Assembly: GCA_039583875.1 (NCBI GenBank)
Contig: CM077158.1
Coordinates: 237,576,453 to 237,640,452 of the forward strand
DNA: 64,000 bases
DNA from: Platanthera guangdongensis
Taxonomy: Eukaryota; Streptophyta; Magnoliopsida; Asparagales; Orchidaceae
Direction: 5' to 3'
The notes beneath the pieces are model-generated. The model had not been told where the DNA came from and ran no database searches. It worked only from the letters and a program-made list of their open reading frames with translations. Made by a program: the position numbers and the translations under genes. Positions 52,694-62,263 of the stretch are shown in pieces; positions within the stretch are counted from its first letter, which is position 1; the number at the start of each line of letters is the position of its first letter.

Positions 52694-55600
52694 CAGGAGG
52701 GAGCCGAGGAGATGGGGCGAAGGATGGAGGAGGTCGAGCAGGAAGCAGGAGGGGAGGAGCCGGGAGTGAAGGACTGCGCGGAGGAGGCGGCAGGAGGAGA
52801 TCTTGAAGAGGTGGCCGAAGTGAGGGCCGTGGGAGGAGAGATGGAGGTAGAGGTCCCCGTTCCGGAGGAAGGGGATGCCGAGGGATGGGGGGAGCAATCC
52901 AGGCTGGAGGCAGCAGAGGAAGTGGTGGAGCTGGAGGTGCTCACCCGAGAAGGAAGGATGGAGAAGATCCGCGTCAGCGGGGGGCTGACCCCGGAGGAAC
53001 AAGGCAGGATGCTGGAGTGCATCCAGAAGAACGTGGACATATTCGCTTGGAACGCCGTGGAGATGCCGGGGGTAGACGCGGATGTGGCCTGCCACCGCCT
53101 CAACCTGGACCCGGGAACACGCCCCGTTCAGCAGAAGAAGAGGTCCACTGCGGACAAGCTGGCGGAGCCCATCAGGGAGGAGGTGGCGAAACTCCTCAAG
53201 GCCGGCTTCGTGTCTGAGATTCAGTACCCCGGCTGGGTCTCCAACGTGGTTATGGTAAAAAAAGGAGACGACCGATGGAGGATGTGTATCGACTTTTCCT
53301 TAATAAAGCTTGTCCTAAGGACTGTTATCCTTTGGCTCGAATCGACGCGCTGGTTGACTCAGCCGTCGGTTTTTCTGTAATGAATTTTTTAGATGCTTTT
53401 TCAGGTTATCATCAGATCAGGATGCATCCCCCAGACATCAAGGATGTCTCGTTCATCACAGGGGATGGATGCTACTGCTACAGGATGATGCCCTTCGGGC
53501 TGAAGAATGCCGGGGCAAACTACCAGAAAATGATGGATAGGGTCTTTAAGGATCAAAGGGGGAGGAATTTGGAGGTGTATGTAGATGACCTCATGGTCAA
53601 AAGCCGGGATGTGGACTCCCACCTCCGGGACCTGGAGGAGACCTTCGCCACCCTGCGCAAATACAAGATGCGATTGAATCCCCTAAAATGTGTCTTTGGG
53701 GCCAGCAGGGGAAAGTTCCTGGGGCACCTCCTCACCCCCGCGGGGGTCGAGCCGAATCCAGATAAGGTCAAGGCTATCTTGGAGCTGGGGTCCCCGCGGA
53801 ATGCAAAGGAGGTCCAACGGCTGACGGGGAAGCTAGCAGGGCTGAGTCGCTTCCTTTCACGGGCGGGGGAGAAGTGCTCCCCCTTCTTCAAAATGTTAAG
53901 GGGTGGTCAGAGGTTTGAATGGACCAAGGAGTGTGAGGAGGCGTTCCAGGCCCTCAAAGTGCAGTTGACACAGGCCCCGCTGCTCTAAGGGCCGAAGGAG
54001 GGGGAGGACCTGTTCTTATATCTCGGGGTCGGGGCGGAGGCCTTGAGCTCCGTCCTGGTTCGCGAAGAAGGGAAGAGGCAGCTCCCTATTTATTACGTGA
54101 GCCGGGTCCTGAGGAAGGCCGAGCTCCGGTATCCGATTTTGGAGAAGCTAGCTTTCGCCCTGATCATCTCGGCCAGGAGGCTTCGACCTTACTTCCAGGC
54201 GCACTCAATTCGGGTAGCGACCGACCATCCCCTCCGCAACATCTTCGAGGGGGTGGAGCATTCAGGTAGGCTGGCTAAGTGGTCGGTGGAACTGAGCGAG
54301 TTCGATGTTTCCTTCGTTCCACGGCTCTCGATCAAGGCTCAAGCTATGACCGACTTCTTGGCCGACTACGTGGTTGAAGTAGCGGAGGAAGAGCTCACCT
54401 GCCCGACTCCTTGGAAAGTGAGGGTGGACGGAGCCTCAGGGAGGCATTCCCTTGGAATGGGGGTGATCCTAGAAAGCCCTCAGGGAACCCGAATCGAGCA
54501 GACTGTGGTGGTACACTTTCCCATTACCAACAACCAGGTCGAGTACGAGGCCGTGATAGCAGGGCTTCGCCTGGCCAGGGAGCTTAGGGTGTCGGATGTG
54601 GAGGTCCTCACTGACTCCATGGTAGTAGCTTCCCAAATCAACGGGGAGTTCGAGGCAAGGGAGCCCACCCTGCGATCATACTTGGCCAAGGTGAAGGGGG
54701 TCATTGGCACTTTTCAAACTTTCACCATCCAACATGTGTCCAGGGAAGAGAATGAACAAGCCGATCAGCTAGAGAAGCATGGTCCCTAGGTGGGGGGCAC
54801 CATCACCGACCTGTTCCGCCCCTCCATCGAAGAAGGAGAGCTCATGGAAATCGATCAGCAAGCTTCGTGGATGGATCCAGTCGTGGTTTTCCTCTCCATA
54901 GGAGAGTATCCGGAGGGGGTAGATAAGAAGAAACTGAGGCACAAGTCAGCATATTACCTCCTCCAGGACGGGCAGCTATACAGGAAGACCCTCTCAGGGA
55001 TGCTAGCCCGCTGCGTGACCGAGGGAGAAGCGTGAAGGATCTTGGAGGAAGTCCACTCCGGGGAATGTGGGAGTCACTCCAGGAGTCGGACCCTGGAAGG
55101 GAGGATAGTCAGGCAAGGGTATTTCTGGCCCACCCTGGGCCGAGACACCGCCGAGTTCGCAAGAAGATGTCATAAGTGCCAGTTGTTCGCCCCTCTTCGG
55201 CTACAACCAGCCCAGCGACTCAGAAGTATCACGGCCTCATGGCCCTTCGCAATTTGGGGAATGGATTTGGTTGGGCCATTCCCCCAAGCCAGCGGTCAGA
55301 GAAGGTTCCTCCTAGTAATGATTGACTACTTCTCAAAGTGGATGGAGGTGAAGGCATTGGCCAAGCTGACCTCCCAGGTGATCAGGAACTTTGTTTGGGG
55401 GGAGATCATCTATCGCCATGGGCTGTCCCAGGCCATCGTCACGGACAACGGGCCCCAGTTCGCCAGTGCCGAGTTCACCAGCTTCTGCGAGCAGCTTGAA
55501 ATCGACCTCAGGTTCGCCTCAGTCCATCACCCCAGGAGTAACGGGCAGGTGGAGGCCGCAAACAAGATCATCGTCAACCTCCTCAAGAATAAGGTGGAGA

Positions 55601-56106
55601 ATTTGAAGGGGAGCTGGGTGGAGTAGCTTCCTGCAGTTCTTTGGGCCCTAAGGACCACCCCCAATACGGCTACGGGAGAGACCCCCTTCAAACTCTCCCA
55701 TGGATGCGAGGCAGTGCTCCCCGTAGAATTCGAAGTCCAAACACCGCGAGTCGTTGCGGCAAAAGAAGGCCGTGAGGAATGGCAAGCGGAGAATGTGGAG
55801 GAACTGAGGCTCTCCCTTGACATGGTGGAAGAGGTGAGGGACCTTTCCGCTATCCGGCAGGAGGAGGTGAAAAGAAGGATGGCCAAGTACTTCGACAAGC
55901 ATGTCAGGGTCAAGCAGTTCGTGGAAGGGGACTTGGTGCTGAAGAAGGTGGATGCAGCAGGGAGGTCAGCATCCATAGGGAAGCTCAATCCCAGCTGGGA
56001 GGGACCATTCATTTTAAAGGAAGTCTTGAGGTAAGGGGGCTATCGACTCCAAAATGTAGAAGGCGAGACTCTGAGTCTCACCTGGAGTGGTGACGACCTA
56101 AAATGA
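52694..56106 (+). pseudogene. Tat pol: RT, RNase H, second RNase H, integrase
   Basis: It continues the gag-protease frame after TAG 52691. RT: CHRLNLDPGTRPVQQKKR, PGWVSNVVMVKK, then a one-base deletion near 53298, then NKACPKDCYPLARID, FLDAFSGYHQIRMHPPD, MPFGLKNAGA.YQ, and catalytic VYVDDLMVKS (53574-53603). First RNase H: YYVSRVL..AE.RYP.LEK, TDHPL. Second RNase H: VDGASGRHSLGMGV, EYEAVIAGLRLARE, LTDSMVVASQINGE. Integrase: H.GECG.H...C.KCQ, WGMDLVGPFPQ, VTDNGPQFAS, HPRSNGQVEAANK. It ends at TGA 56104-56106. Other in-frame stops are TAA 53986, TAG 54787, TGA 55033, TAG 55624 and TAA 56032. With one frameshift and isolated stops, it is recently inactivated. Confidence 0.9.
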
Positions 56107-56191
56107 TTTTTCCCCTGAGGGGTGTAAGCAACACTTTGATTATGAAAAATTCTTTCAACTCTCTGATATTATCATAGCTAGCCTGCATAGA

Positions 56192-57141
56192 GGAATGTTA
56201 TGTGTTTGGACCCCGAGCAGATCCCGCTGTCAGGCTCTCACCTAGCTGACAGGGCTGGAAGTCACTCGATGGAATGCGTTTGGACCCCGAGCAGATCCCG
56301 CTGCCAGGCTCTCACCTAGCTGGCAGGGCTGGAAGTCACTCGATGTCATCTTTGGCCTCGAGCAGATCCCGCTGTCAGGCTCTCACCTAGCTGACAGGGC
56401 TGGAAGTCACTCGATGGAATGTGTTTGGACCCCGAGCAGATCCCGCTGCCAGGCTCTCACCTAGCTGGCAGGGCTGGAAGTCACTCGGTGTCATCCTTGG
56501 CCTCGAGCAGATCCCGCTGTCAGGCTCTCACCTAGCTGACAGGGCTGAAAGTCACTCGATGGAATGCGTTTGGACCCCGAGTAGATCCCGCTGCCAGGCT
56601 CTCACCTAGCTGGCAGGGCTGGAAGTCACTCGGTGTCATCCTTGGCCTCGAGCAGATCCCGCTGTCGGGCTCTCACCTAGCTGACAGGGCTGGAAGTCAC
56701 TCGATGGAATGTGTTTGGACCCCGAGCAGATCCCGCTGCCAGGCTCTCACCTATCTGGTAGGGCTGGAAGTCACTCGGTGTCATCTTTGGCCTCGAGCAG
56801 ATCCCGTTGTCAGGCTCTCACCTAGCTGACAGGACTGGAAGTTACTCAATGGAATATGTTTGGACCCCGAGCAGATCCCGCTGCCATGCTCTCACCTAGC
56901 TGGCAGGGCTGGAAGTCACTCGGTGTCATCCTTGGCCTCGAGCAGATCCCGTTGTCAGGCTCTCACCTAGCTGACAGGGCTGGAAGTCACTCGATAGAAT
57001 GTGTTTGGACCCCGAGCAGATCCCGCTGCCAGGCTCTCACCTAGCCGGCAGGGCTGGAAGTCACTCGGTGTCATCCTTAGCCTCGAGCAGATCCCGCGGT
57101 CAGGCTCACCTAGCTGACAGGGCCGGAGGTCACTCGATGGT
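56192..57141. repeat. Tandem array of about 13 hairpin monomers
   Basis: A roughly 72-bp monomer repeats in alternating types that form a roughly 145-bp higher-order unit. One begins GTTTGGACCCCGAGCAG, the other CCTTGGCCTCGAGCAG. Each holds an inverted pair around GCTCTCACCTAG: CTGCCAG/CTGGCAG in one type and CTGTCAG/CTGACAG in the other. It lies in the sense 3' untranslated part of the element between pol and the antisense genes. Confidence 0.95.
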
Positions 57142-57796
57142 GTCGGCCTTGAAATCGTCAGATACGGGTCAAAGTCTCAGTGCCAGGGAGCAAAGGGGAA
57201 GAGGTTCTGTCAGGGCGAGCTCGGGCTCGGCAAACCCAGCTCGACATAATCAAGAAGGCAAGCCAGGCTGGAGGACTCTGCATGAGCGAGTATGGGCTCG
57301 TCATTCTCGGCTCGGCATTGGCGAGCGGAACGCGGGCCCGGGCCTCGCCAAAGGAAAGCAAGCCGGACCGGGGCACCTCGCCCCCTTTGCCCCATTAGAC
57401 TTGGAAAATTTTTCCCCTTTTTTCGGGCTCAACCTGGATGGCTTGCGTGCGAGTTATGGTGGTATGACAAGGGCAGAGAGCAACTCGCCCCCGAATCGTT
57501 TGGGGCTCGGCGAACAATCAAAACACGTCCACTCGCGGGCGCGCTCTCATAACCACTCTACTCGCGGAACCTGTCTCGGCGAGGTCGCGGGGGGAAGCAC
57601 TCGCATAAATTCAGAGCACAACAAACATAGTAAAGGAAGAAAAGAGAAGGAAATGACACCGGTATGGTCAAAAACTTTCATTTAGATGTTTACAAAAAAT
57701 TAATTACAGGGGGGCTCGCCTCGGCGAGTGAACAAAGAAAAAAGAAGTACAGGTTATCCTCAGGCCTCGCCCCCTCCGCCGGACTGGTCCTCGCCG
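57142..57796. other. GC-rich spacer in Tat element
   Basis: No domain found on either strand. Contains several CTCGGC/GCCGAG words shared with the LTR. Confidence 0.5.
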
Positions 57797-59961
57797 TCAC
57801 GCGAAGGATCCTGGAAGCTCTTCCCAAACATTGCGTCCAGGCTGTCTTCCTTCTCGCTGGGCGGCGTCGCCGGAAACAGGCTTGGCATCAGGTCCCGAGC
57901 CGAGATCCCCCCCGCACCCCTCCACCAGCACCCCAGAATCCTTCATCATCTGGAGGGTGCACTCGGCGGCTTGTATGGAGTTGATTCGCAATCTCTCGAA
58001 GAGGTCGGCCTCGCCAAAGATTCGCGGGCTCTTGTAGGGGAGAGTGGGGTCGATGTCGTGAGGCGGGAAGAAGATCTCCGCCTGGCGACGTACCTCGCCG
58101 AGGAGGTGCTGGTTCTCCCCCTTCAGCTTCGTGTTCGCACCCTCCAGCTCGGCAAGTAGTGCGCGCAGCCGGCCGATCTCCTCCCCCTGCTCAGCGTTGC
58201 GAGCCTGGAGCTCCCCTGCAGCTTCGGCATCCGCGGCCAGGAGTGCGCGCAGTTGGCTGACCTCCTCCCCCAGCTCGGTGTTACGAGCCTAAAGCTCGCC
58301 TGCCGCCTTGGCATCCTGGAAAAGAGTCCATTTAACAGCAACACAAAATATTCTAAGTGAAAAAGAAAGACAGCGCTTGAAACTTACCAATCCGCCGGCG
58401 GCTTGGGCGAGTAGACCCTCCGCTATGCCAAGCCGCCTCGCCTGATCGGTGACCTTATCCTTGGCGATGTTGCGAGCCTGCTCAGCCTTTTCGAGTTGGT
58501 GGCTGAGGGCAAAGCTGCGGCGTGGCAGCATGTGATGTAGCTCCAGGGTCCGCAGGTGGGACTGCAGGCCCTCATGGCCGAGCTGTCGAAGGGTAGTCTT
58601 CTTGTAGGCCTCGGCATCCTCCCGGCCATATAGGCCAAAGCCGATGGCATAGGCGTGACCGGTGGCAGGCTCGCGGTCGTGCCAGGAGGGGTGCAGAGTG
58701 GAGACGGAGACTCGATGAACGAGCTCATCCCACTGCAGCATGGACTCGCCCGCCGAATCCTTCCAGCGCGCGCCGAAGTTGAAGAGGGGGTGTTGCTTCG
58801 GCGGCGCGCGCTCGCAGACGACCCTCTTTGCCGATGGAGGAGGGGAAATCGTCGCCGTGGAAGAGGGGCCCTCGCCACCTTTCTGCCCCTTGCTGGTTAT
58901 CTCCTTCAGCGGGCTCTCCGGCGACGCGTCGGGAGGGGTCGCCGACGAGCTGATGTACTTGGGGCTGGGCTGTTGTTGTTGTTGCCCCCGCGGAGCCAGC
59001 AGGGCTCTCCGCATCTTCTTCACTTGTCGGTGACCGAATTGCGGGTTTGATCCCGCGTCCTCAGGTCGCCTCTTGCTGGAAGAGGGTTGCGAGAGGGCCG
59101 CTTCATCTCGGCAGGCCGCCGTCGCCTTCTCGCGAGCAAGGGGGTCGGCATGGAGCCCCGGATCCGCGAACCGCGGGTTCACGGGGATTATTCGCTCCCC
59201 TGCAGGAAAACACTTAAAAGTTAGGAATTCAGCAATGATATGGCGAGTTCGGCGGGCAGGCGAACTCGGCAAGATGAGGAGGGAAGCGTACCTTCGCCGG
59301 GCAAAACGGGGGGGAGCGCGTCGAGGCCCCTCCGCAGGAAGGCGACCTCGAAATCTTTGTGGAGGAAGAATTTGTGGAGTTCGGCGTCGTTGTCGGACAC
59401 GGCCGGCGGGCGGTACACCTCCTCGCCCTTTTGCTAAGGCGAGTAGGGAATGTTGCCGAGATCGCCCTTGATGAAGGCGATCTTGGTCATCCAGGTATGG
59501 TGCTTGTTCGCGATCTCGCGAACTTTGATCAGCGAGCCGCCAAAGTAGGAGACCCCGTCCGGCGTCGCCTTGTAGGAGAAGAGATTCCTGAACACCGTCA
59601 GGTTGAACTCGATCTTCTCCCGCCGGAGGTAACTCGCGAACGCCACCATCATCGCGATGGCGTTGGAGTTCAGCTGCGCGGGGACGGCCCCGTAGTACTT
59701 CAAGATCTGCCGGATCTCTGGCCATAGGGGAAGGCGCAACCCCACCTCGAAGTGCGAGATGGGGAAGGCAAGCTCATCTTCATAAAAGGTGTTGATGGCC
59801 TCGCCCGTCCTCGGCCTGCGCGCCTCGAACCCCGGCGGCACGCGCTCCGCCACGAATTCAGCGAGCTCCTCCTCGCTGGTGTGCCCCTCGAAGAAGCAGT
59901 AGTCTGTGAAGTGTTGCACGCACTTGGAGCGGCCATCGGCATCTGGATTGGTCTTGCCCAT
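57797..59961 (-). CDS. Tat antisense gene 1 (Transposase_28-like), three exons predicted
   Basis: Start ATG at 59961. Exon 1 59961-59292, intron 59291-59200 (92 bp, GTACGC...TGCAG), exon 2 59199-58388, intron 58387-58316 (72 bp, GTAAGT...TTCCAG), exon 3 58315-57797. Phases fit at both introns, giving 666 codons. Residues 1-180 (FEVGLRLPLWPEIRQILKYY, AIAMMVAFASYLRRE, FRNLFSYK) resemble the putative gypsy-type transposon domain Transposase_28 (PF04195). Exon 2 is basic and low-complexity, then helical. Exon 3 carries two copies of a 28-residue coiled-coil block. Two in-frame TAGs (59434-59436; 58289-58291) look like CAG-to-TAG changes; the second is certain because the sister block keeps CAG. 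Function unknown. Confidence 0.72.
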
Positions 59962-60062
59962 GTTCGTAGGAAAAAAGCACTACGCGAGCAGGGAAAGAAG
60001 AGAACACGGAGAAAGGGAAGCAAAGCAATAAAGGCACAGTACGGGGGGTAGGTGAGGGGGGG

Positions 60063-60072
60063 CTATTTATAG
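60063..60072 (-). promoter_or_regulatory. TATA box of antisense gene 1
   Basis: On the minus strand CTATAAATAG lies about 100 bp before the ATG at 59961, leaving a leader of about 70 bases. It is the same decamer used by the element's own LTRs on the plus strand. Confidence 0.65.
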
Positions 60073-60316
60073 GAAAAGAAATCTGGGGCGGGCCATCAAA
60101 TCAACTCAGCTCGCCGCCCTAGCTCGCCACCCCAACTCGCCACCCCAACTCGCCGACTTCCGGCGCATCCCGACCAAGGCTAAGTCGAACATTGCGGCAT
60201 TTTATTCAAGTAATATGATTAAGAATATTCTAAGAGTTGTTTATTACAGAAATAAAGTTCGGGAGTAAAAAAGACGGGGCGCGCAAACAGGAAGAGCATC
60301 GGGGTGCGAGTACCGG

Positions 60317-61384
60317 TCAGCTCGGCAAAGGAGCTGCCCACTTACCTACCCCGGCCTCGCGACCCCCGCCCCCAGGCTTCCGCGCGCGGAGCAGCTCGCG
60401 AATCCTTCCGGAATTCCTCTGTGCAACCGAGAGACTGTCATCTATCTCGTCCAGGAGCCGGGAGGGGGACATCAGCTCGCCAGCTTGGCCGCAGCGCACC
60501 TCGTCAGCAAGACGCGCGTAGTCGCGCTGCAGCGTCTCGTTGACCCCCTGCACCTCGCGCAGCCCGCACACCAACTTTTTGAGGAGCTTGACCTCCCTCC
60601 TCGTCAACTCGCCTTGATCCACCTCAGGGCCCAGGTAAGAGTCCAGCGAGCTCGGGGAGGGGAGGGGAGAATAGTGGGCTGCCCGCGAGGATTCCTCGGC
60701 AGCCGATTGACTGGGAAGAGCTGAGAAGACAGGTGTTAGCAAAGAAAGGCAGGAAAAACTCATGAAGCAAGGAATCAAGCAAAACTGACCGGAAGAGCTC
60801 GGCGGTTCAAAGGAGATGCGGGGAGGAATGAACCGGAGATCCTTCCCGCGACCCAGACCGCGAGCCCCAGGCGAGACGAGCTCAAATCCCGGGGTGGGAA
60901 TGGTCCCCAGACCCGCCCCCGCGACCACGTCAGTTTGGCGAGGAGGGGAGGTGCACACTGGCAAATTTGGCCTCTGCGAGCTCACAGGCAGGATCCCAAA
61001 AAGCAGAGGAGGGTCCCGTGGATGGCTATCCGGTGCCGAGAATCGCGAGTTGGCGAACATGGTCTCACCTCGCGGTGTGGGCTCTCGCGGCGCGACGCCC
61101 TCGCCATCTGGCTGACCGTCCAGGTTGTCGCCGACTACGACCACCTCTCTATCCTTCTCAAGGATAGTTCGGGTGGAAGAACCGGTCTCGCGAGCCAGGG
61201 TGGCTCTCGGGTCGTTGAAAATGGGTTCGGCCGCCTCGGGGAATGGCTTTGACTTCTTGGAACTGGGCTCGGCAGAGTTGGAATGGGGAGCTTTCGCGGG
61301 TACCGCCGTCAGAGCGGCAACGCGAGCCGCGGAGGCCTGGCGGGCTCGGTCTATGCGCTCTTGGATCTCCTTCGGAAGAGGCAT
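60317..61384 (-). CDS. Tat antisense gene 2, unknown protein
   Basis: ATG at 61384 (PLPKEIQERIDRARQASAAR), chosen because it follows a TATA box by about 55 bp; the frame is open further upstream only by chance. It probably has one 69-bp intron (60789-60721, GTCAGT...TTCTCAG). That intron has no stop, so the frame reads through it, but its translation (cysteine- and phenylalanine-rich) is unlike the rest. The product is about 330 residues: a helical basic start, a long disordered proline/serine-rich middle, and a coiled coil (ELTRREVKLLKKLVCGLREV, LQRDYARLADEVR). No known domain recognised. The intact frame contrasts with the damaged pol. Confidence 0.62.
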   Translation of the reverse strand: MPLPKEIQERIDRARQASAARVAALTAVPAKAPHSNSAEPSSKKSKPFPEAAEPIFNDPRATLARETGSSTRTILEKDREVVVVGDNLDGQPDGEGVAPREPTPRGETMFANSRFSAPDSHPRDPPLLFGILPVSSQRPNLPVCTSPPRQTDVVAGAGLGTIPTPGFELVSPGARGLGRGKDLRFIPPRISFEPPSSSGQFCLIPCFMSFSCLSLLTPVFSALPSQSAAEESSRAAHYSPLPSPSSLDSYLGPEVDQGELTRREVKLLKKLVCGLREVQGVNETLQRDYARLADEVRCGQAGELMSPSRLLDEIDDSLSVAQRNSGRIRELLRARKPGGGGREAGVGKWAAPLPS

Positions 61385-61437
61385 CTTGGCAGGGCAGCAG
61401 AGGGAATGACAAGAGTCAGGCAGTTGGGAAGGTGTAC

Positions 61438-61447
61438 ATATATATAG
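61438..61447 (-). promoter_or_regulatory. TATA box of antisense gene 2
   Basis: Minus strand CTATATATAT about 55 bp upstream of the ATG at 61384. It lies about 115 bp inside the element from the 3' LTR. Confidence 0.6.
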
Positions 61448-61544
61448 CCGCAGGTGGCCCCCACCAGAAGATTCCCTCCAACTCGCCAACCAGCGCTCGC
61501 CGCACACTTGGGGTTGGATGTTTCTTTCCGAGCTTTGACAAGCT

Positions 61545-61562
61545 CGAAAAGAGCGGGGATTG
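61545..61562 (+). promoter_or_regulatory. Polypurine tract of Tat element
   Basis: GAAAAGAGCGGGGATTG-type purine run immediately before the 3' LTR start TGTACAACCCC. Confidence 0.7.
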
Positions 61563-62195
61563 TGTACAACCCCGTGTCCGGCGAGCAACACCACCATGGT
61601 CTAGGCAGATCGGGCTGAGGACAATAGGCGAGCTCGGTAGTAAAGGGGCGAGCCCGAGCTCGGCATTCGTCGACCAGAGATCAACTCACGTCCTCGCAGT
61701 GGAGCTCGGCAGCAGTAGGCGAGCAGAGCATGCCGAGGTGGTCAAAGCTCCCCAGCTCGCCTGTATATATGAGGTACTTTTTACTGTTTTGCCCCCACTG
61801 GTCTGCCCATAGCCCTTCAAAACAACGGAGTTTGGCTGTTGGCAGACCCAACCAAGGGTTTTCTGGTAATTTCAGGTCAGTTCTTTTGGTTATTGGCAGT
61901 CCGGATTTCAAAAGCTATAAATAGGACCCAAGGGGTACCCCAGAAAGCAGGTTCTTCCCTGTGCTCTCCTGCCCCAATCTTCAAGTGCTTTCTGAGGGTA
62001 CCTTAGCTCGGCTTCTGGCTAAGGAGGGGAAGCGCTCTGAGATCTTCCGGGTTTGTGGTGGGACCTCCCTGCCGAGCCCTTGGGCCTGTTTCTCCTTGCC
62101 TTCTTCGTTGTTTTTCTTGCAGGAGCAAAGTAGGCGCGAGACCACCCCTTCCCCAAGGGTCGAACTTCACAGGAGACCGATTTTCGGTTTCAACA
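61563..62195 (+). mobile_element. 3' LTR of Tat element
   Basis: 633 bp, TGTACAACCCCGTG to TTCGGTTTCAACA, with CTATAAATAG at 61915-61924. It contains the roughly 140-bp block (about 61763-61905) missing from the 5' LTR but present in the solo LTR at 23000-23699. Confidence 0.88.
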
Positions 62196-62263
62196 GTCCC
62201 GCCTCCCCGAGGTCAAAATTTAGCCAACCGATCGGTCGCTATACTCTCTTCCCTTGGAACATG
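62196..62263. other. Junction between Tat LTR and second Tat element
   Basis: 68 bp not matched to either element. It may be the remains of the second element next to the insertion point. Confidence 0.4.

Larger units (their letters stand above)
50075..62195 (+). mobile_element. Tat-lineage Ty3/gypsy retrotransposon, 12.1 kb
   Basis: Complete in layout: 5' LTR, primer binding site, gag-protease, RT, two RNase H domains, integrase, a tandem repeat zone, two antisense genes, polypurine tract, 3' LTR. The second RNase H and antisense ORFs before the 3' LTR are marks of the Tat group (relatives: Ogre, Grande, Retand). The 5-bp flanks CCGTC and GTCCC do not match, so either the target duplication is lost or the two ends come from a rearrangement. 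Confidence 0.88.

Noticed and set aside
58655..59727. Plus-strand frames over antisense gene 1
   Set aside because: No domain, and the minus strand has consistent exons, introns and a family match.
50070..62200. Target duplication for the Tat element
   Set aside because: Left CCGTC and right GTCCC do not match in any small shift I tried.
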